From Microbacterium hydrocarbonoxydans (GTDB taxonomy: Bacteria; Actinomycetota; Actinomycetes; Actinomycetales; Microbacteriaceae): 64,000 bases of DNA. The notes beneath the pieces were generated by a model, which was given only the letters and a program-made list of their open reading frames with translations, searched no databases and was not told where the DNA came from. The position numbers were made by a program, and so were the translations under genes. The number at the start of each line of letters is the position of its first letter. The first letter of the stretch is position 1. Below are positions 44,649 through 53,174 of the stretch, piece after piece. Location of the stretch: the NCBI RefSeq assembly GCF_000956475.1, contig NZ_JYJB01000006.1, positions 62,001 to 126,000 on the forward strand, written 5' to 3'.

Positions 44649-45992
44649 ATGCACGACAAGAACTCACGGCGCACCCGTCTGGTCGCCGGTCTCGCCCTCG
44701 CGGGGGTCGCCGCGCTCTCCCTCGCAGCCTGCTCGCCGGCAGGTGGCACCGGCGGCGGGGGCGGCACGGCATCCGATCTCGATGCCGCCCTCGAGAAGGG
44801 CGGCGAGATCACGTACTGGACCTGGACGCCCTCCGGCGAGGACCAGGCGAAGGCGTTCATGAAGGAGTACCCGAACGTCACGGTCAAGGTAGTCAACGCC
44901 GGCACGGCCACCGACGAGTACACGAAGCTGCAGAACGCGATCAGCGCCGGATCCGGCGCACCCGACGTCGCGCAGATCGAGTACTACGCCCTGCAGCAGT
45001 TCGCGCTCTCAGACGGGCTGCTCGATCTGAGCGGCTACGGACTCGCCGACCTCGAAGACGAGTACACGGCGTCGACCTGGTCGGCCGTGAACCTGAACGG
45101 CGGTCTGTACGGACTGCCGCAGGACTCGGGCCCGATGGTCATGCTGTACAACGAGGACATCTTCGACCAGTACGGACTGCAGGTCCCCACGACGTGGGAC
45201 GAGTACGTCGCAGCAGGTGAGGCGCTGCACGCAGCAGACCCGTCGAAGTACATCACGAACGACGCCGGCGACCCCGGCTTCGCCCAGCCGCTGATCTGGC
45301 AGGCGGGCGGCCGGCCCTACAAGACCGACGGCACGAAGGTCACGATCGACCTGCAGGACGCAGGCACCAAGAAATGGGCCGACACCTGGAATCGGCTGCT
45401 CGAGCCCGGGCTGCTGTCACCCATCGCGACCTGGACGGACGACTGGTGGAAGGGCCTGGGCAACGGCTCGATCGCGACGCTCATCACCGGGGCGTGGATG
45501 CCGGGCATCCTCGAGGGCTCGGTGCCGGAGGGCGCCGGTCAGTGGCGCGTCGCTCCGCTGCCGAGCTACGACGGCTCGGCGACGACGGCCGAGAACGGCG
45601 GCAGCGCGCAGTCCGTGGTCAAGCAATCCAAGAACCCGGCACTCGCCGCCGCTTTCCTGCGGTGGTTGAACAGCTCGGACGAGAGCATCGACGTGTTCCT
45701 CGGCAGCGGAGGCTTCCCGTCGACGGTGGCGCAGCTCAACGACGACGAATTCCTCAACGCGACGCCGGAGTACTTCGGCGGCCAGGAGATCAACAAGGTG
45801 CTCGTGGACGCATCGCAGAACGTCGCGGAGGGCTGGGAGTACCTGCCGTTCCAGGTCTACGCGAACAGCGTGTTCCCCGACACCGTGGGCCAGGCCTACA
45901 ACGACCGCAGCGACCTCAACGCCGGTCTCGAGGCATGGCAGAAGAACCTCGTCGGCTACGGCAGCAATCAGGGCTTCGACGTCAACAAGTAG
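44649..45992 (+). CDS. Carbohydrate ABC transporter substrate-binding lipoprotein (importer 4)
   Basis: The 447-residue protein has a lipoprotein signal peptide (LAAC, Cys28) followed by a Gly-rich linker and a family-1 binding fold (EITYWTWTPSGEDQAKAFMKEYPNV). AAAGG lies seven bases before the ATG at 44649. FGGQEINKVLVDASQNVAEGWEYLPFQVYAN matches the C-terminal part of the importer 2 binding protein. It lies fourth in its operon, with a strong terminator after it, so it is made from the same message as GH42. Confidence 0.9.
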   Translation: MHDKNSRRTRLVAGLALAGVAALSLAACSPAGGTGGGGGTASDLDAALEKGGEITYWTWTPSGEDQAKAFMKEYPNVTVKVVNAGTATDEYTKLQNAISAGSGAPDVAQIEYYALQQFALSDGLLDLSGYGLADLEDEYTASTWSAVNLNGGLYGLPQDSGPMVMLYNEDIFDQYGLQVPTTWDEYVAAGEALHAADPSKYITNDAGDPGFAQPLIWQAGGRPYKTDGTKVTIDLQDAGTKKWADTWNRLLEPGLLSPIATWTDDWWKGLGNGSIATLITGAWMPGILEGSVPEGAGQWRVAPLPSYDGSATTAENGGSAQSVVKQSKNPALAAAFLRWLNSSDESIDVFLGSGGFPSTVAQLNDDEFLNATPEYFGGQEINKVLVDASQNVAEGWEYLPFQVYANSVFPDTVGQAYNDRSDLNAGLEAWQKNLVGYGSNQGFDVNK

Positions 45993-45999
45993 CACCGGG

Positions 46000-46027
46000 C
46001 GGCCCGGGCGGGAGACCGCCCGGGCCG
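46000..46027 (+). terminator. Hairpin terminator after binding-protein gene 4
   Basis: CGGCCCGGGCGG (46000-46011) pairs perfectly with CCGCCCGGGCCG (46016-46027) around GAGA and is followed by TTCTC. It starts 8 bases after the stop. The following gene starts 46 bases later, so some read-through is probable. Confidence 0.75.
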
Positions 46028-46072
46028 TTCTCGATCACATCTCGAAATACTCACCACCTCGAAGGAGAGGCA

Positions 46073-48490
46073 ATGAAGACGACGAAGTCCCGACCCCTGC
46101 GACGGATCTTCGGCGCGCTCGGTGCGACCGCAGCGCTGCTCGGCGCATCCCTCGCCCCCGTCGCGACCGCCCAGGCCTACGACGCGGCCCCCGGCACAGT
46201 GGCTGCTCTCGGCTCGGACCCGTGTCTCAAGGGCCGCGGCAACTGCATCATCTATCCCAAGTCGACGCAGCTCGACAGCGGCCGTCTGCTGATGGCCTAC
46301 GAGAAGTCGACCGTGCCGGCATCCGGCTCCGCCGTCGGGCAGACGCTGCCCGTGATGAAGAGCGACGACGACGGCGAGACCTGGCAGCCGCTCGCCGAGG
46401 TGGCGGCCCCGGCCTTCATGTCCGACGACCCGGCCGTCGCGAAGTACACGAGCAACTGGACCAATCCCTACCTCTACGTGCTGCCGCAGGACGTCGGGTC
46501 GCTCTCCGCAGGCACCGTGCTGCTCGCGACCGTCGTCTCGGGCGAGGACGAGTACTACGTGGAGCGCAAGGCCGCCGATCCGAACTGGGAGCCCACGAAC
46601 GACGGCGACCGGCGCGATCTGGCGATAGCGCTCTACGCCAGCACCGACGAGGGCCAGGACTGGTCGTTCGTCGACATCATCGCCACCGGAGGATGGCAGG
46701 GCGGCTCGGCCGGCAACATCGGTTCGGCGATCTCGGCGAAGAACACGGCCAGACAGGTCGACCCGCTCTGGGAGCCGCACCTTCTGGCACGCGACGGGAT
46801 GCTGGTCGCCTACTACTCCGACGAGAACGACTACACCGGGTACGACCCCGCGACGGGCGTGCCGGCGCTCGCCGCCGACAACGATACAGCGCCGGACTCC
46901 GGCAACCAGATCCTCGTGCATCGCACCTGGGACGGCACCGCAGCGTCGTGGAGTGCACCGGTCGTGGATGTGTCCGGCGGCAGCCGCTCGATGCCTGACG
47001 GCAGGACCGTGATCGGCCAGGGGCGTCCGGGGATGACCACGGTCGCCGAGACGAGCGACGGCCGGTGGTTCCTCACCTTCGAGTACTTCGGCGGAGGCGA
47101 CAACGTGCGCTACAAGATCGCCGACGACCCCATGGGGTTCTTCCGAGACGGGGACGCCGACGGCATCCCGATCTCGACGCTTCCGGTCGAAGCGGGCAGC
47201 AGGACGCTCTCGACAGGCGGCAGCCCTGTCATCACGACGCTTCCCGACGGGCGGATCGCGTACAACGCGTCGGGCAGTGGGAGCGTGTGGGTGAACGCCT
47301 CAGGCTCGAGCACCGGGCAGTGGGTGCAGTATCAGACCACCGTCGGCGGCGGATACAGCCGGACCATGCAGTACGTCGAGGGCACCGGCCGCCTCGTGAT
47401 CCTGCATGCCACCTGGGGAGGTGCGACCGCGGGTTCGGTGATCCAGCGCGCGCACGTCGACATCGGGCGGAGCGAAGGTGCGTACTACCAGCTCGTGAAC
47501 CGCAAGACCGGCCAGGTGATCGGAACCGGCGGGCACAGCAACGATGCGAACCTCGGAGCGCGCGATGTCCCCGATGTGCGGCTCGAGACGGCGCGGGCGG
47601 GGGATGCCACGCAGCTCTGGCACCTCGCCACCAAGCCGGACGGCACGAAGACCCTGCTCAACGCCTCGGGCGGCCGGGCGGCCGCCATCTGGACCGGCAG
47701 CGCGACGGCCGGTCAGCGGATCGGGCAGTGGGTCGACGAGGGGAGCACCGGACCGTGGATCGTCGTGGATGCCGGCGCAGGGCGGATGAAGCTGCAGGCC
47801 GCGAAGAACGCGACGCTCCTGATCACCGGGTCGACGACGGATGCGTTCCTCACCTTGCAGAACGCGACGACAGACGGCTCCCAGGAGTGGGAGCTCGTGC
47901 AGCAGGCACCGGCATCCGCGGCTTTGACCCCGGTTCGAGCATCCGCCGATCTGGTGCCGGCAGACACGGTCGCAGCGGGGGCGACGATCACGATCGACGC
48001 GTCGGTCGCGTTCGCCTCGGGCGCTCCTCGACACGCATCCGCGGTCGGGACCGCCTACCTGCTTGACGAGGCGGGGGTGGCGCGGCTCGTAGGGTCGGTG
48101 CAGCTGGACGCTCAGCAGCGCGGGAGTCTGACGCTTCCCGCTGACCTGACGCCGAGTGCGGATCTCCGGCTCGCGGTGCAGTTCGACGAGTCGCCGCTGG
48201 TATGGGACGCGTTCGCGGTCGCCACGACCTCGCCCGCGCCGCTCACCGCCGAGGCTTCCCCTCGATGCGTCGCGGGCAAGGTCGTGGTGGCGGTGACTGT
48301 GACAAACCCGCGTGCGGACGCCGTGACGGTGGATGTGACGACGCCGTACGGAGCGAAGCCCGCGGTGAAGATCGCCGCCGGGGCGGTGAAGGCCCTGTCG
48401 TTCTCGACCCGGCTGGCGTCGGCGCCGGCGGGCATCGTGACAGTGACGGATGCCGCGGACGCGGCGTTCGCGGCGAAGACCTGCGGCTGA
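46073..48490 (+). CDS. Secreted sialidase-fold hydrolase (GH93-like exo-arabinanase candidate) with ricin-type lectin and RCVAGK C-terminal module
   Basis: The 805-residue protein has a signal peptide (to about TAQA, residue 35) and a six-bladed propeller (about 40-455) with two Asp-boxes: SDDDGETW (97-104) and STDEGQDW (190-197). This fold fits GH93 exo-alpha-1,5-arabinanase, GH33 sialidase or related families; the arabinan context favours GH93, which is an inference. A ricin/CBM13-like lectin (about 470-620, YYQLVNRKTGQVIGTGG) and a beta domain follow. The shared module (723-805) ends KTCG and its last 16 residues are identical to those of the GH59-like protein. AAGGAG precedes the ATG. Confidence 0.75.
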   Translation: MKTTKSRPLRRIFGALGATAALLGASLAPVATAQAYDAAPGTVAALGSDPCLKGRGNCIIYPKSTQLDSGRLLMAYEKSTVPASGSAVGQTLPVMKSDDDGETWQPLAEVAAPAFMSDDPAVAKYTSNWTNPYLYVLPQDVGSLSAGTVLLATVVSGEDEYYVERKAADPNWEPTNDGDRRDLAIALYASTDEGQDWSFVDIIATGGWQGGSAGNIGSAISAKNTARQVDPLWEPHLLARDGMLVAYYSDENDYTGYDPATGVPALAADNDTAPDSGNQILVHRTWDGTAASWSAPVVDVSGGSRSMPDGRTVIGQGRPGMTTVAETSDGRWFLTFEYFGGGDNVRYKIADDPMGFFRDGDADGIPISTLPVEAGSRTLSTGGSPVITTLPDGRIAYNASGSGSVWVNASGSSTGQWVQYQTTVGGGYSRTMQYVEGTGRLVILHATWGGATAGSVIQRAHVDIGRSEGAYYQLVNRKTGQVIGTGGHSNDANLGARDVPDVRLETARAGDATQLWHLATKPDGTKTLLNASGGRAAAIWTGSATAGQRIGQWVDEGSTGPWIVVDAGAGRMKLQAAKNATLLITGSTTDAFLTLQNATTDGSQEWELVQQAPASAALTPVRASADLVPADTVAAGATITIDASVAFASGAPRHASAVGTAYLLDEAGVARLVGSVQLDAQQRGSLTLPADLTPSADLRLAVQFDESPLVWDAFAVATTSPAPLTAEASPRCVAGKVVVAVTVTNPRADAVTVDVTTPYGAKPAVKIAAGAVKALSFSTRLASAPAGIVTVTDAADAAFAAKTCG

Positions 48491-48498
48491 TGAGTCCT

Positions 48499-48539
48499 GC
48501 GTCGCGCGGGATCGGCTGTCAGCGGGTCCCGCGCGACGC
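48499..48539. terminator. Bidirectional terminator overlapping the marR 3' end
   Basis: GCGTCGCGCGGGA (48499-48511) pairs perfectly with TCCCGCGCGACGC (48527-48539) around a 15-base loop. The right arm lies in the last codons of the convergent MarR gene, so it can end both transcripts. Confidence 0.75.
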
Positions 48540-49010
48540 TCTTGCCCCCGCACTCTGCTCCGGTGGTCCGGACGCGAGGCGCTGGAGGTCGGATTTCAGG
48601 GCGGTGAAGCGCTCGCTTCCGATCAGGTCACGCAGGCCCGCCTCGATGCTCGCCGCGATCTCGTCGGAGCGACGCATCTGTCGCAGCCCTCGTTCGGTCG
48701 GGACGATGAGCTTCGCCCGTCGGTCGGCCGGGTCGGGCTGCCGGGTGACGTAGCCGAGAACCTCCAGCTCCTCGACGAGCTTGCTCACGACCTGCTTGTG
48801 GGCACCGGATCGCTGGGACAGGTCCACGGCGCGGCTGCCCTCTTCGTCGAGGTGGGCGAGCACGGCCCCGTGCTGCGGTCGAAGATCGCCGAAGTCCTCG
48901 TCCGCGAGTCTGTCGAACATCGCCCGCTGGAAGCGATGCAGCATCCGCGCGGCGAGGATCCCGATGTCGGGCTCCTGGCTCTTCCGAGCGCTGCGGCTCT
49001 GTCTCGCCAT
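48519..49010 (-). CDS. MarR-family transcriptional regulator
   Basis: The 163-residue protein has a winged helix-turn-helix (AVLAHLDEEGSRAVDLSQRSGAHKQVVSKLVEELEVLGYVTRQPDPADRRAKLI, about residues 49-104) with the typical DPADRRAK wing. It is divergent from the serine hydrolase gene with an AATATGACTATATT dyad between. It probably represses itself and that gene. The ligand is unknown; MarR proteins often answer to phenolic or lipophilic compounds. Confidence 0.9.
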   Translation of the reverse strand: MARQSRSARKSQEPDIGILAARMLHRFQRAMFDRLADEDFGDLRPQHGAVLAHLDEEGSRAVDLSQRSGAHKQVVSKLVEELEVLGYVTRQPDPADRRAKLIVPTERGLRQMRRSDEIAASIEAGLRDLIGSERFTALKSDLQRLASGPPEQSAGARASRGTR

Positions 49011-49023
49011 TTAGTCACCTTTC

Positions 49024-49052
49024 TTGACTGTCACTGAATATGACTATATTCT
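49024..49052 (+). promoter_or_regulatory. Promoter and MarR-type operator between marR and serine hydrolase
   Basis: TTGACT (49024-49029), a 17-base spacer and TATTCT (49047-49052) form a promoter. AATATGACTATATT (49037-49050) is a dyad covering the spacer end and the -10, in an unusually AT-rich patch. A MarR dimer there would block transcription. Confidence 0.6.
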
Positions 49053-49096
49053 ACGTGACGAGGCGCCGATGGTCGAGCGCCGGCGAGAGGTGGATG

Positions 49097-50266
49097 ATGA
49101 TCGTGTCTGCAGCCGAGATCCAGGGGTGGACGTCTATCGGGTTCGCGCCCCTTCGCGACGCGCTCACGGAAGCGGCCGCGAACGAGCCGGGGCTTCAGGC
49201 CCAGCTCGCGGTGTACCACCGGGGGCGGCCCGTCGCCGACCTGTGGACCGGGGGACTGATGACCGGAGACACGCTTCTCGCGCTGTTCTCGACCGGCAAG
49301 GGGGCGGCGTTCCTCGTGCTGGCACTGCTCGTGCAGGACGGGGTGATCGAACTCGACCGACCCGTGGCGGAGTACTGGCCCGAGTTCGCGGTCGCCGGCA
49401 AGGACCGGATCACGGTGCGCCAACTCGCCGCACACCAGGCGGGGCTCATCGGCGTGCCAGGCGGGTTCACGGTCGACGAGCTCTCCGACGACCGTCGGCT
49501 CGCCGAGCGCCTCGCCGGCCAGGAGCCGTGGTGGGCGCCGGGCACCGCTCACGGCTATCACGCGTTCGTCATCGGCGCCCTGGTCGGCGAACTCGTGCGC
49601 CGGACCACCGGCCAGACGCTGCAGGAGGTCTTCGACGCGCGCATCCGCCGGCCCCACGATCTCGACTTCCATCTCGGCCTCCCGGTCGCGGAGGAGCCCA
49701 GGTTCCTCGAGGCTGCGCCGCTGACCGCCGCCGAGCGGGGTGCGACCCCACGGCCACCGGCGGATTCGCTCACCGCGATCGCCTTCAACCTCCACGCCCC
49801 GGAGCCCACCGATCTGGTCGCATTCGGGAACGATCCGGTGGTGCACAGGCGCGGGCCGGCCTCATCGGGGAGCATCGGGACGGCCCGCGGCGTGGCCCGC
49901 ATGTACGCGGCCGCGACGACCGGCATCGACGGCGGGCGGCCGCTGCTCGCTCCGGAGACCATCGAGGAGTTCACGCGCCCCCACGGCAGCGGCGTCGATC
50001 TCGTGACGGGGGAAGCCGGCCATTTCCTTCTGGGCTTCGAGGCGCAGGCGTCCCGCTATCCCTCGCTGAGCCCCCGCGCGTTCGGGCACAGCGGCGCCGT
50101 CGGAGCGCAGTCGTTCGCAGATCCGGAGACGGGCATCGCCTACAGCTATGCGCGCCGGAGATTCGCCTTAGGCGGCGGAGGCGGCGCTGCCGAGAACCGT
50201 GGGCTCGTGAGCGCTGTCACTCGACTTGCCGAGGTCGTGGACAGTCCGGCACACGCCGTGCGCTGA
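49097..50266 (+). CDS. Serine hydrolase, beta-lactamase/EstB-type
   Basis: The 389-residue protein has the SxxK motif as STGK (Ser65-Lys68) in LFSTGKGAAFLVLALLV, and the YxN-type second motif as HGYHAFVIG. The fold is that of class C beta-lactamases and EstB esterases. No signal peptide is seen, which favours an intracellular esterase or peptidase over a beta-lactamase. The start is uncertain: ATG at 49094 or 49097 with GAGAGG; the frame is open from 49040. It lies behind a MarR-controlled promoter. The substrate is unknown. Confidence 0.85.
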   Translation: MIVSAAEIQGWTSIGFAPLRDALTEAAANEPGLQAQLAVYHRGRPVADLWTGGLMTGDTLLALFSTGKGAAFLVLALLVQDGVIELDRPVAEYWPEFAVAGKDRITVRQLAAHQAGLIGVPGGFTVDELSDDRRLAERLAGQEPWWAPGTAHGYHAFVIGALVGELVRRTTGQTLQEVFDARIRRPHDLDFHLGLPVAEEPRFLEAAPLTAAERGATPRPPADSLTAIAFNLHAPEPTDLVAFGNDPVVHRRGPASSGSIGTARGVARMYAAATTGIDGGRPLLAPETIEEFTRPHGSGVDLVTGEAGHFLLGFEAQASRYPSLSPRAFGHSGAVGAQSFADPETGIAYSYARRRFALGGGGGAAENRGLVSAVTRLAEVVDSPAHAVR

Positions 50267-50285
50267 CCGGGCGTCGCACCCGCTG

Positions 50286-51041
50286 TCAGAATCGCCCGGC
50301 GATCGCCGCAGCGAAGGCGTCGGGATTGTCGAACATGACGTTGTGCCCGGCATCGGGCACTGTCACCACTCGCACGCCGGCGGCTTCCAGCCCCTCCCGG
50401 CCCTCGAGTGCCCCTGTCTGCTCCCCCTGGAGATAGATGCGATCGATCGCGGCCTCCTCGAGGATGGTGCGCATCATCGGCTCGGAGCCCTTCCGGAGGC
50501 CGACCGCCGTGCGGTACAGGGCTCGCGGGTCGGTCAAGCGCATCGTCGCGGCCCATTCCGGACCCACTCGCTCCAGCACCCGCGCGAACTCGCTGTCCAC
50601 GAACTCGTCCTCGTCGAACGCGGCGATCCCGCTGCTCCCCGCTGAGGGCGGAGGGAACGGGTCGAGATTCGCCTCGGTGAGCACCAATCGGGACACCAGA
50701 TCGGGCCGGCGGTGCGCGAGCACGAGAGCCACTGCACCGCCCATGCTGTGGGCGATGAGCTCAGCCGCGGCGACGCCCGCGTGGTCCATGGCTGTGGCGA
50801 CCGCGTGAGCGTGGTCGTCCAGCGTGTAGCCGAAGTCGGCGGGACGATCGCTGATCCCATGGCCGGGAAGATCCAGGAACAGGCTGCGGCGGCCGCACAG
50901 CTCCGGGCGTGCGGCGACATGCGCGTGATACACCGCGGACATGGAGCCCAGGCCGTGCAGGTACACCCGCGCGGGTTCTGCTCCTGGCACCTCGGTCCAC
51001 CGGATGCGGCTTCCGGCGTGGTCGAATTCCACCTGACGCAT
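50286..51041 (-). CDS. Alpha/beta hydrolase
   Basis: The 251-residue protein has the oxyanion-hole motif YLHGLGS, the nucleophile elbow HSMGG (Ser99) and a late PDAGHNVMFD with the catalytic His. DLPGHGISDRP is typical of the family. AGGAGAG precedes the ATG at 51041. It converges on the serine hydrolase gene. No substrate can be inferred. Confidence 0.88.
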   Translation of the reverse strand: MRQVEFDHAGSRIRWTEVPGAEPARVYLHGLGSMSAVYHAHVAARPELCGRRSLFLDLPGHGISDRPADFGYTLDDHAHAVATAMDHAGVAAAELIAHSMGGAVALVLAHRRPDLVSRLVLTEANLDPFPPPSAGSSGIAAFDEDEFVDSEFARVLERVGPEWAATMRLTDPRALYRTAVGLRKGSEPMMRTILEEAAIDRIYLQGEQTGALEGREGLEAAGVRVVTVPDAGHNVMFDNPDAFAAAIAGRF

Positions 51042-51230
51042 GGCACTCTCCTGTCTCTTCCTGCAAGCCAGGGCTCGCGGCGCACGGAGACGCGTGCGAA
51101 CCAGAGAACATCTTCGCGAATCCCACGTGCCGACACGCCGAGCGGGAGGGCTGGTCGCGCGCATTCGTCTCGATCTGCAGGTTCCGCCTGACTTCGTCAC
51201 GTGAGTCGGCGCGGGTCTCCTGCCCCTGGT

Positions 51231-51258
51231 CGTTGAGCGAGCGCAGCGAGACGAAACG
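51231..51258. repeat. REP-like interspersed repeat in the 314-base gap before the DUF222 gene
   Basis: TTGAGCGAGCGCAGCGAGAC lies inside a 28-base element ending GAAACG. This word is common between genes in Microbacterium and related genomes and is often near a DUF222-HNH gene. The remaining bases of 51042-51355 show no gene; a -10-like TATGTT (51278-51283) may belong to the DUF222 gene. Confidence 0.55.
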
Positions 51259-51355
51259 GATGGGTTCGAAGTTCGTTATGTTTCCGTGATCTTCGGGTGC
51301 GTTTTCGGGTCTGATCTGGGCGGGGGATGTCGGTGGTCCCGAGCATGATGGGGAT

Positions 51356-52669
51356 ATGAAGGTTCTGGTCGAGTTGAGCGACGAGCAGGTGGGCGTGTTG
51401 GGCGCGGTCACCGGGATGCTCGTCGATGTCGACCGGACGATCAGCCAGCTGCTCGCGGTGAAGGAGGGGCTCCTGGCGGTCGGGGCGCGGCTGTCGTTCG
51501 AGATCGGGGCGGATGCGGCGGCTGCCGTAGATCCGGGCCTTCCCGACTCGTATGCGGGTGATGCGATGGATCTCGCCGCGCGGGCGGTCGCTGCGGAGTT
51601 CGCGGTCGCGTTGCAGTCCAGTGACCGTTCCATCCAGCGACGGATGGTGGATGCGGATGCGAAGGTGACGCTGTTCCCCGCGGTGTGGCGGGCGCAGGGT
51701 GCGGGCGTGGTCACCGCCGGTCAGGCGAGGGCGATCGTCGACGCGGGCGCTCATCTCGATGACGAGTCCGACCGCGACGGGTACGCCGAGGAGATGGTCG
51801 GCCTTGTTCAGGTTCCGGGGCTGTCTCCGTCTCGGGTCGGGCGGGCCGCCCGCCGGGCGGCTGAGCGCCGTCGCCCGCGAAGCCTCGAAGACCGGCACCG
51901 CGGTGCGCGCAGGGCGCGCAGGATCTGGGTGAAGGACCGGGCCGACGGTATGGCGGAGTTCAGTGTGCTCGGGCCGGCCGCGTTGATCCACGGGGCGTCG
52001 GACCGGCTCACCGCGATGGGGCTCGGCATCCTCTCCGACGCGACGGCACGCCGGGAGGCGGGCGATGATCGTTGCCTCGACGAGATCCGCGCCGACCTCG
52101 CCCTCGATCTGCTGCTCACCGGCGCGCCGGCCGGACACGACCCGGACGGGCTGCTCGCCGACGTGACCGGTGCGGTGTCGGTGACGATCCCGGTGACGGC
52201 GCTTCTGGGTGTGACCGGGCCGTGTGCGGAGCTCGACGGCAGCACGCCGATCGATGGGGCCACCGCCCGACGCCTCGCGGCGGACGCTCCGGGCTGGGAT
52301 CGTGTGCTCACCCATCCGATCACCGGCGCCGTCCTCGCGGTCGACCGATACCGGCCCTCCGCCGAGCTGAGGCGGTGGCTGCGAGCCCGTGACCAGCGAT
52401 GCCGGTTCCCCGGATGCGGGTACCTCGCCCGGGACTGCGACATCGACCACACGACCGATGCGGCGACAGGCGGCCCGACCGACGCACACAACCTCGGCGC
52501 CCTGTGCAGGCGCCACCACGTCCTGAAACACCAGACACCCTGGACCGTCGAACAACTCGACGGCGGAACTTTCTCCTGGACCAGCCCCACACGCAAGATC
52601 TACCTCGACACACCCCCACCACCGAACACCCGCACACCGGTGAACGACGACCAACCACCACCCTTCTGA
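51356..52669 (+). CDS. DUF222 protein with C-terminal HNH endonuclease domain
   Basis: The 437-residue protein has a long helical DUF222 region (about 1-330) and an HNH domain (about 345-400). The domain shows RDQRCRFPGCGYLARDCDIDHTTDAATGGPTDAHNLGALCRRHHVLKH compressed as CRFPGC, CDIDH and NLGALCRRHH. Such genes are present in many copies in actinobacterial genomes and carry features of mobile or nested elements; the function is not known. The proline-rich tail (PPPPNTRTPVNDDQPPPF) is typical. Confidence 0.92.
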   Translation: MKVLVELSDEQVGVLGAVTGMLVDVDRTISQLLAVKEGLLAVGARLSFEIGADAAAAVDPGLPDSYAGDAMDLAARAVAAEFAVALQSSDRSIQRRMVDADAKVTLFPAVWRAQGAGVVTAGQARAIVDAGAHLDDESDRDGYAEEMVGLVQVPGLSPSRVGRAARRAAERRRPRSLEDRHRGARRARRIWVKDRADGMAEFSVLGPAALIHGASDRLTAMGLGILSDATARREAGDDRCLDEIRADLALDLLLTGAPAGHDPDGLLADVTGAVSVTIPVTALLGVTGPCAELDGSTPIDGATARRLAADAPGWDRVLTHPITGAVLAVDRYRPSAELRRWLRARDQRCRFPGCGYLARDCDIDHTTDAATGGPTDAHNLGALCRRHHVLKHQTPWTVEQLDGGTFSWTSPTRKIYLDTPPPPNTRTPVNDDQPPPF

Positions 52670-52676
52670 ACGAACG

Positions 52677-52692
52677 GCGCGCTGGAGCGCGC
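52677..52692 (+). terminator. Short hairpin after the DUF222-HNH gene
   Basis: GCGCGC (52677-52682) pairs with GCGCGC (52687-52692) around TGGA. It is short and GC-only. The gap to the convergent MazG-like gene is otherwise empty. Confidence 0.4.
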
Positions 52693-52759
52693 ATCTTGCC
52701 TCTCGAGGACTTCACCGGAGCGTTGCCCCATTTGAACGTTGCGCAGGACGCGGCCTGCG

Positions 52760-53065
52760 TTACTCCCGCCGCCGCACGAGCCATTTGCGACTCACTTCAT
52801 CGACGAGGTCGACGTCGAACCTCTGCGCGATCAGCACCTGGGCGAGGACATCGGCGAGCTCGGACCGGAAGTCCTGCTCGCGCTCGGCCTCCGTGCGACC
52901 CCGATCACGCGACCGCCCCGATTGCGAGAGATACGCCTGGGTGAGCTCGCCGACCTCTTCGCCGAGTTTGAGCATCAGCCAGTCGTCGACGCGATCGATC
53001 CCGAATCGCTCGGCATAGAGCGCTGACACGGCCTCGATCTCGTCCTGCAACCGTCTGATATCCAT
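52760..53065 (-). CDS. MazG-like nucleotide pyrophosphohydrolase
   Basis: The 101-residue protein has MazG/dUTPase-like all-alpha marks: WLMLKLGEEVGELTQAYL with the EExxE metal site, and later SELADVLAQVLIAQRF with ExxD. Such enzymes hydrolyse non-canonical or damaged nucleoside triphosphates. The start at 53065 is set by homology to the short family; the longer open frame upstream codes for low-complexity sequence through a palindrome. Confidence 0.8.
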   Translation of the reverse strand: MDIRRLQDEIEAVSALYAERFGIDRVDDWLMLKLGEEVGELTQAYLSQSGRSRDRGRTEAEREQDFRSELADVLAQVLIAQRFDVDLVDEVSRKWLVRRRE

Positions 53066-53111
53066 CCCCGCATGGTGGCAGCATCCACTGACACCATGCG
53101 GACTCGAAGCA

Positions 53112-53152
53112 CGCAGATGGCCCTGCTTCAACTCGAAACAGGGCCATCTGCG
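53112..53152. repeat. Perfect 14-bp inverted repeat between MazG-like and GH43 genes
   Basis: CGCAGATGGCCCTG (53112-53125) and CAGGGCCATCTGCG (53139-53152) are exact complements with a 13-base loop; GACTCGA flanks both sides. It lies after the stop of the minus-strand GH43 operon and so probably ends that transcript. Confidence 0.7.
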
Positions 53153-53174
53153 CGACTCGATCGCTGTCACATGC

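Noticed and set aside
49097..50266. Serine hydrolase as an antibiotic-resistance beta-lactamase
   Set aside because: It has SxxK but no signal peptide, and its fit is to the EstB-like esterase group; a resistance role is not supported.
51356..52669. DUF222-HNH gene as a homing endonuclease or defence nuclease
   Set aside because: The HNH motif is real, but there is no partner methylase, intron or defence gene around it, and the family is common in many copies without known role.
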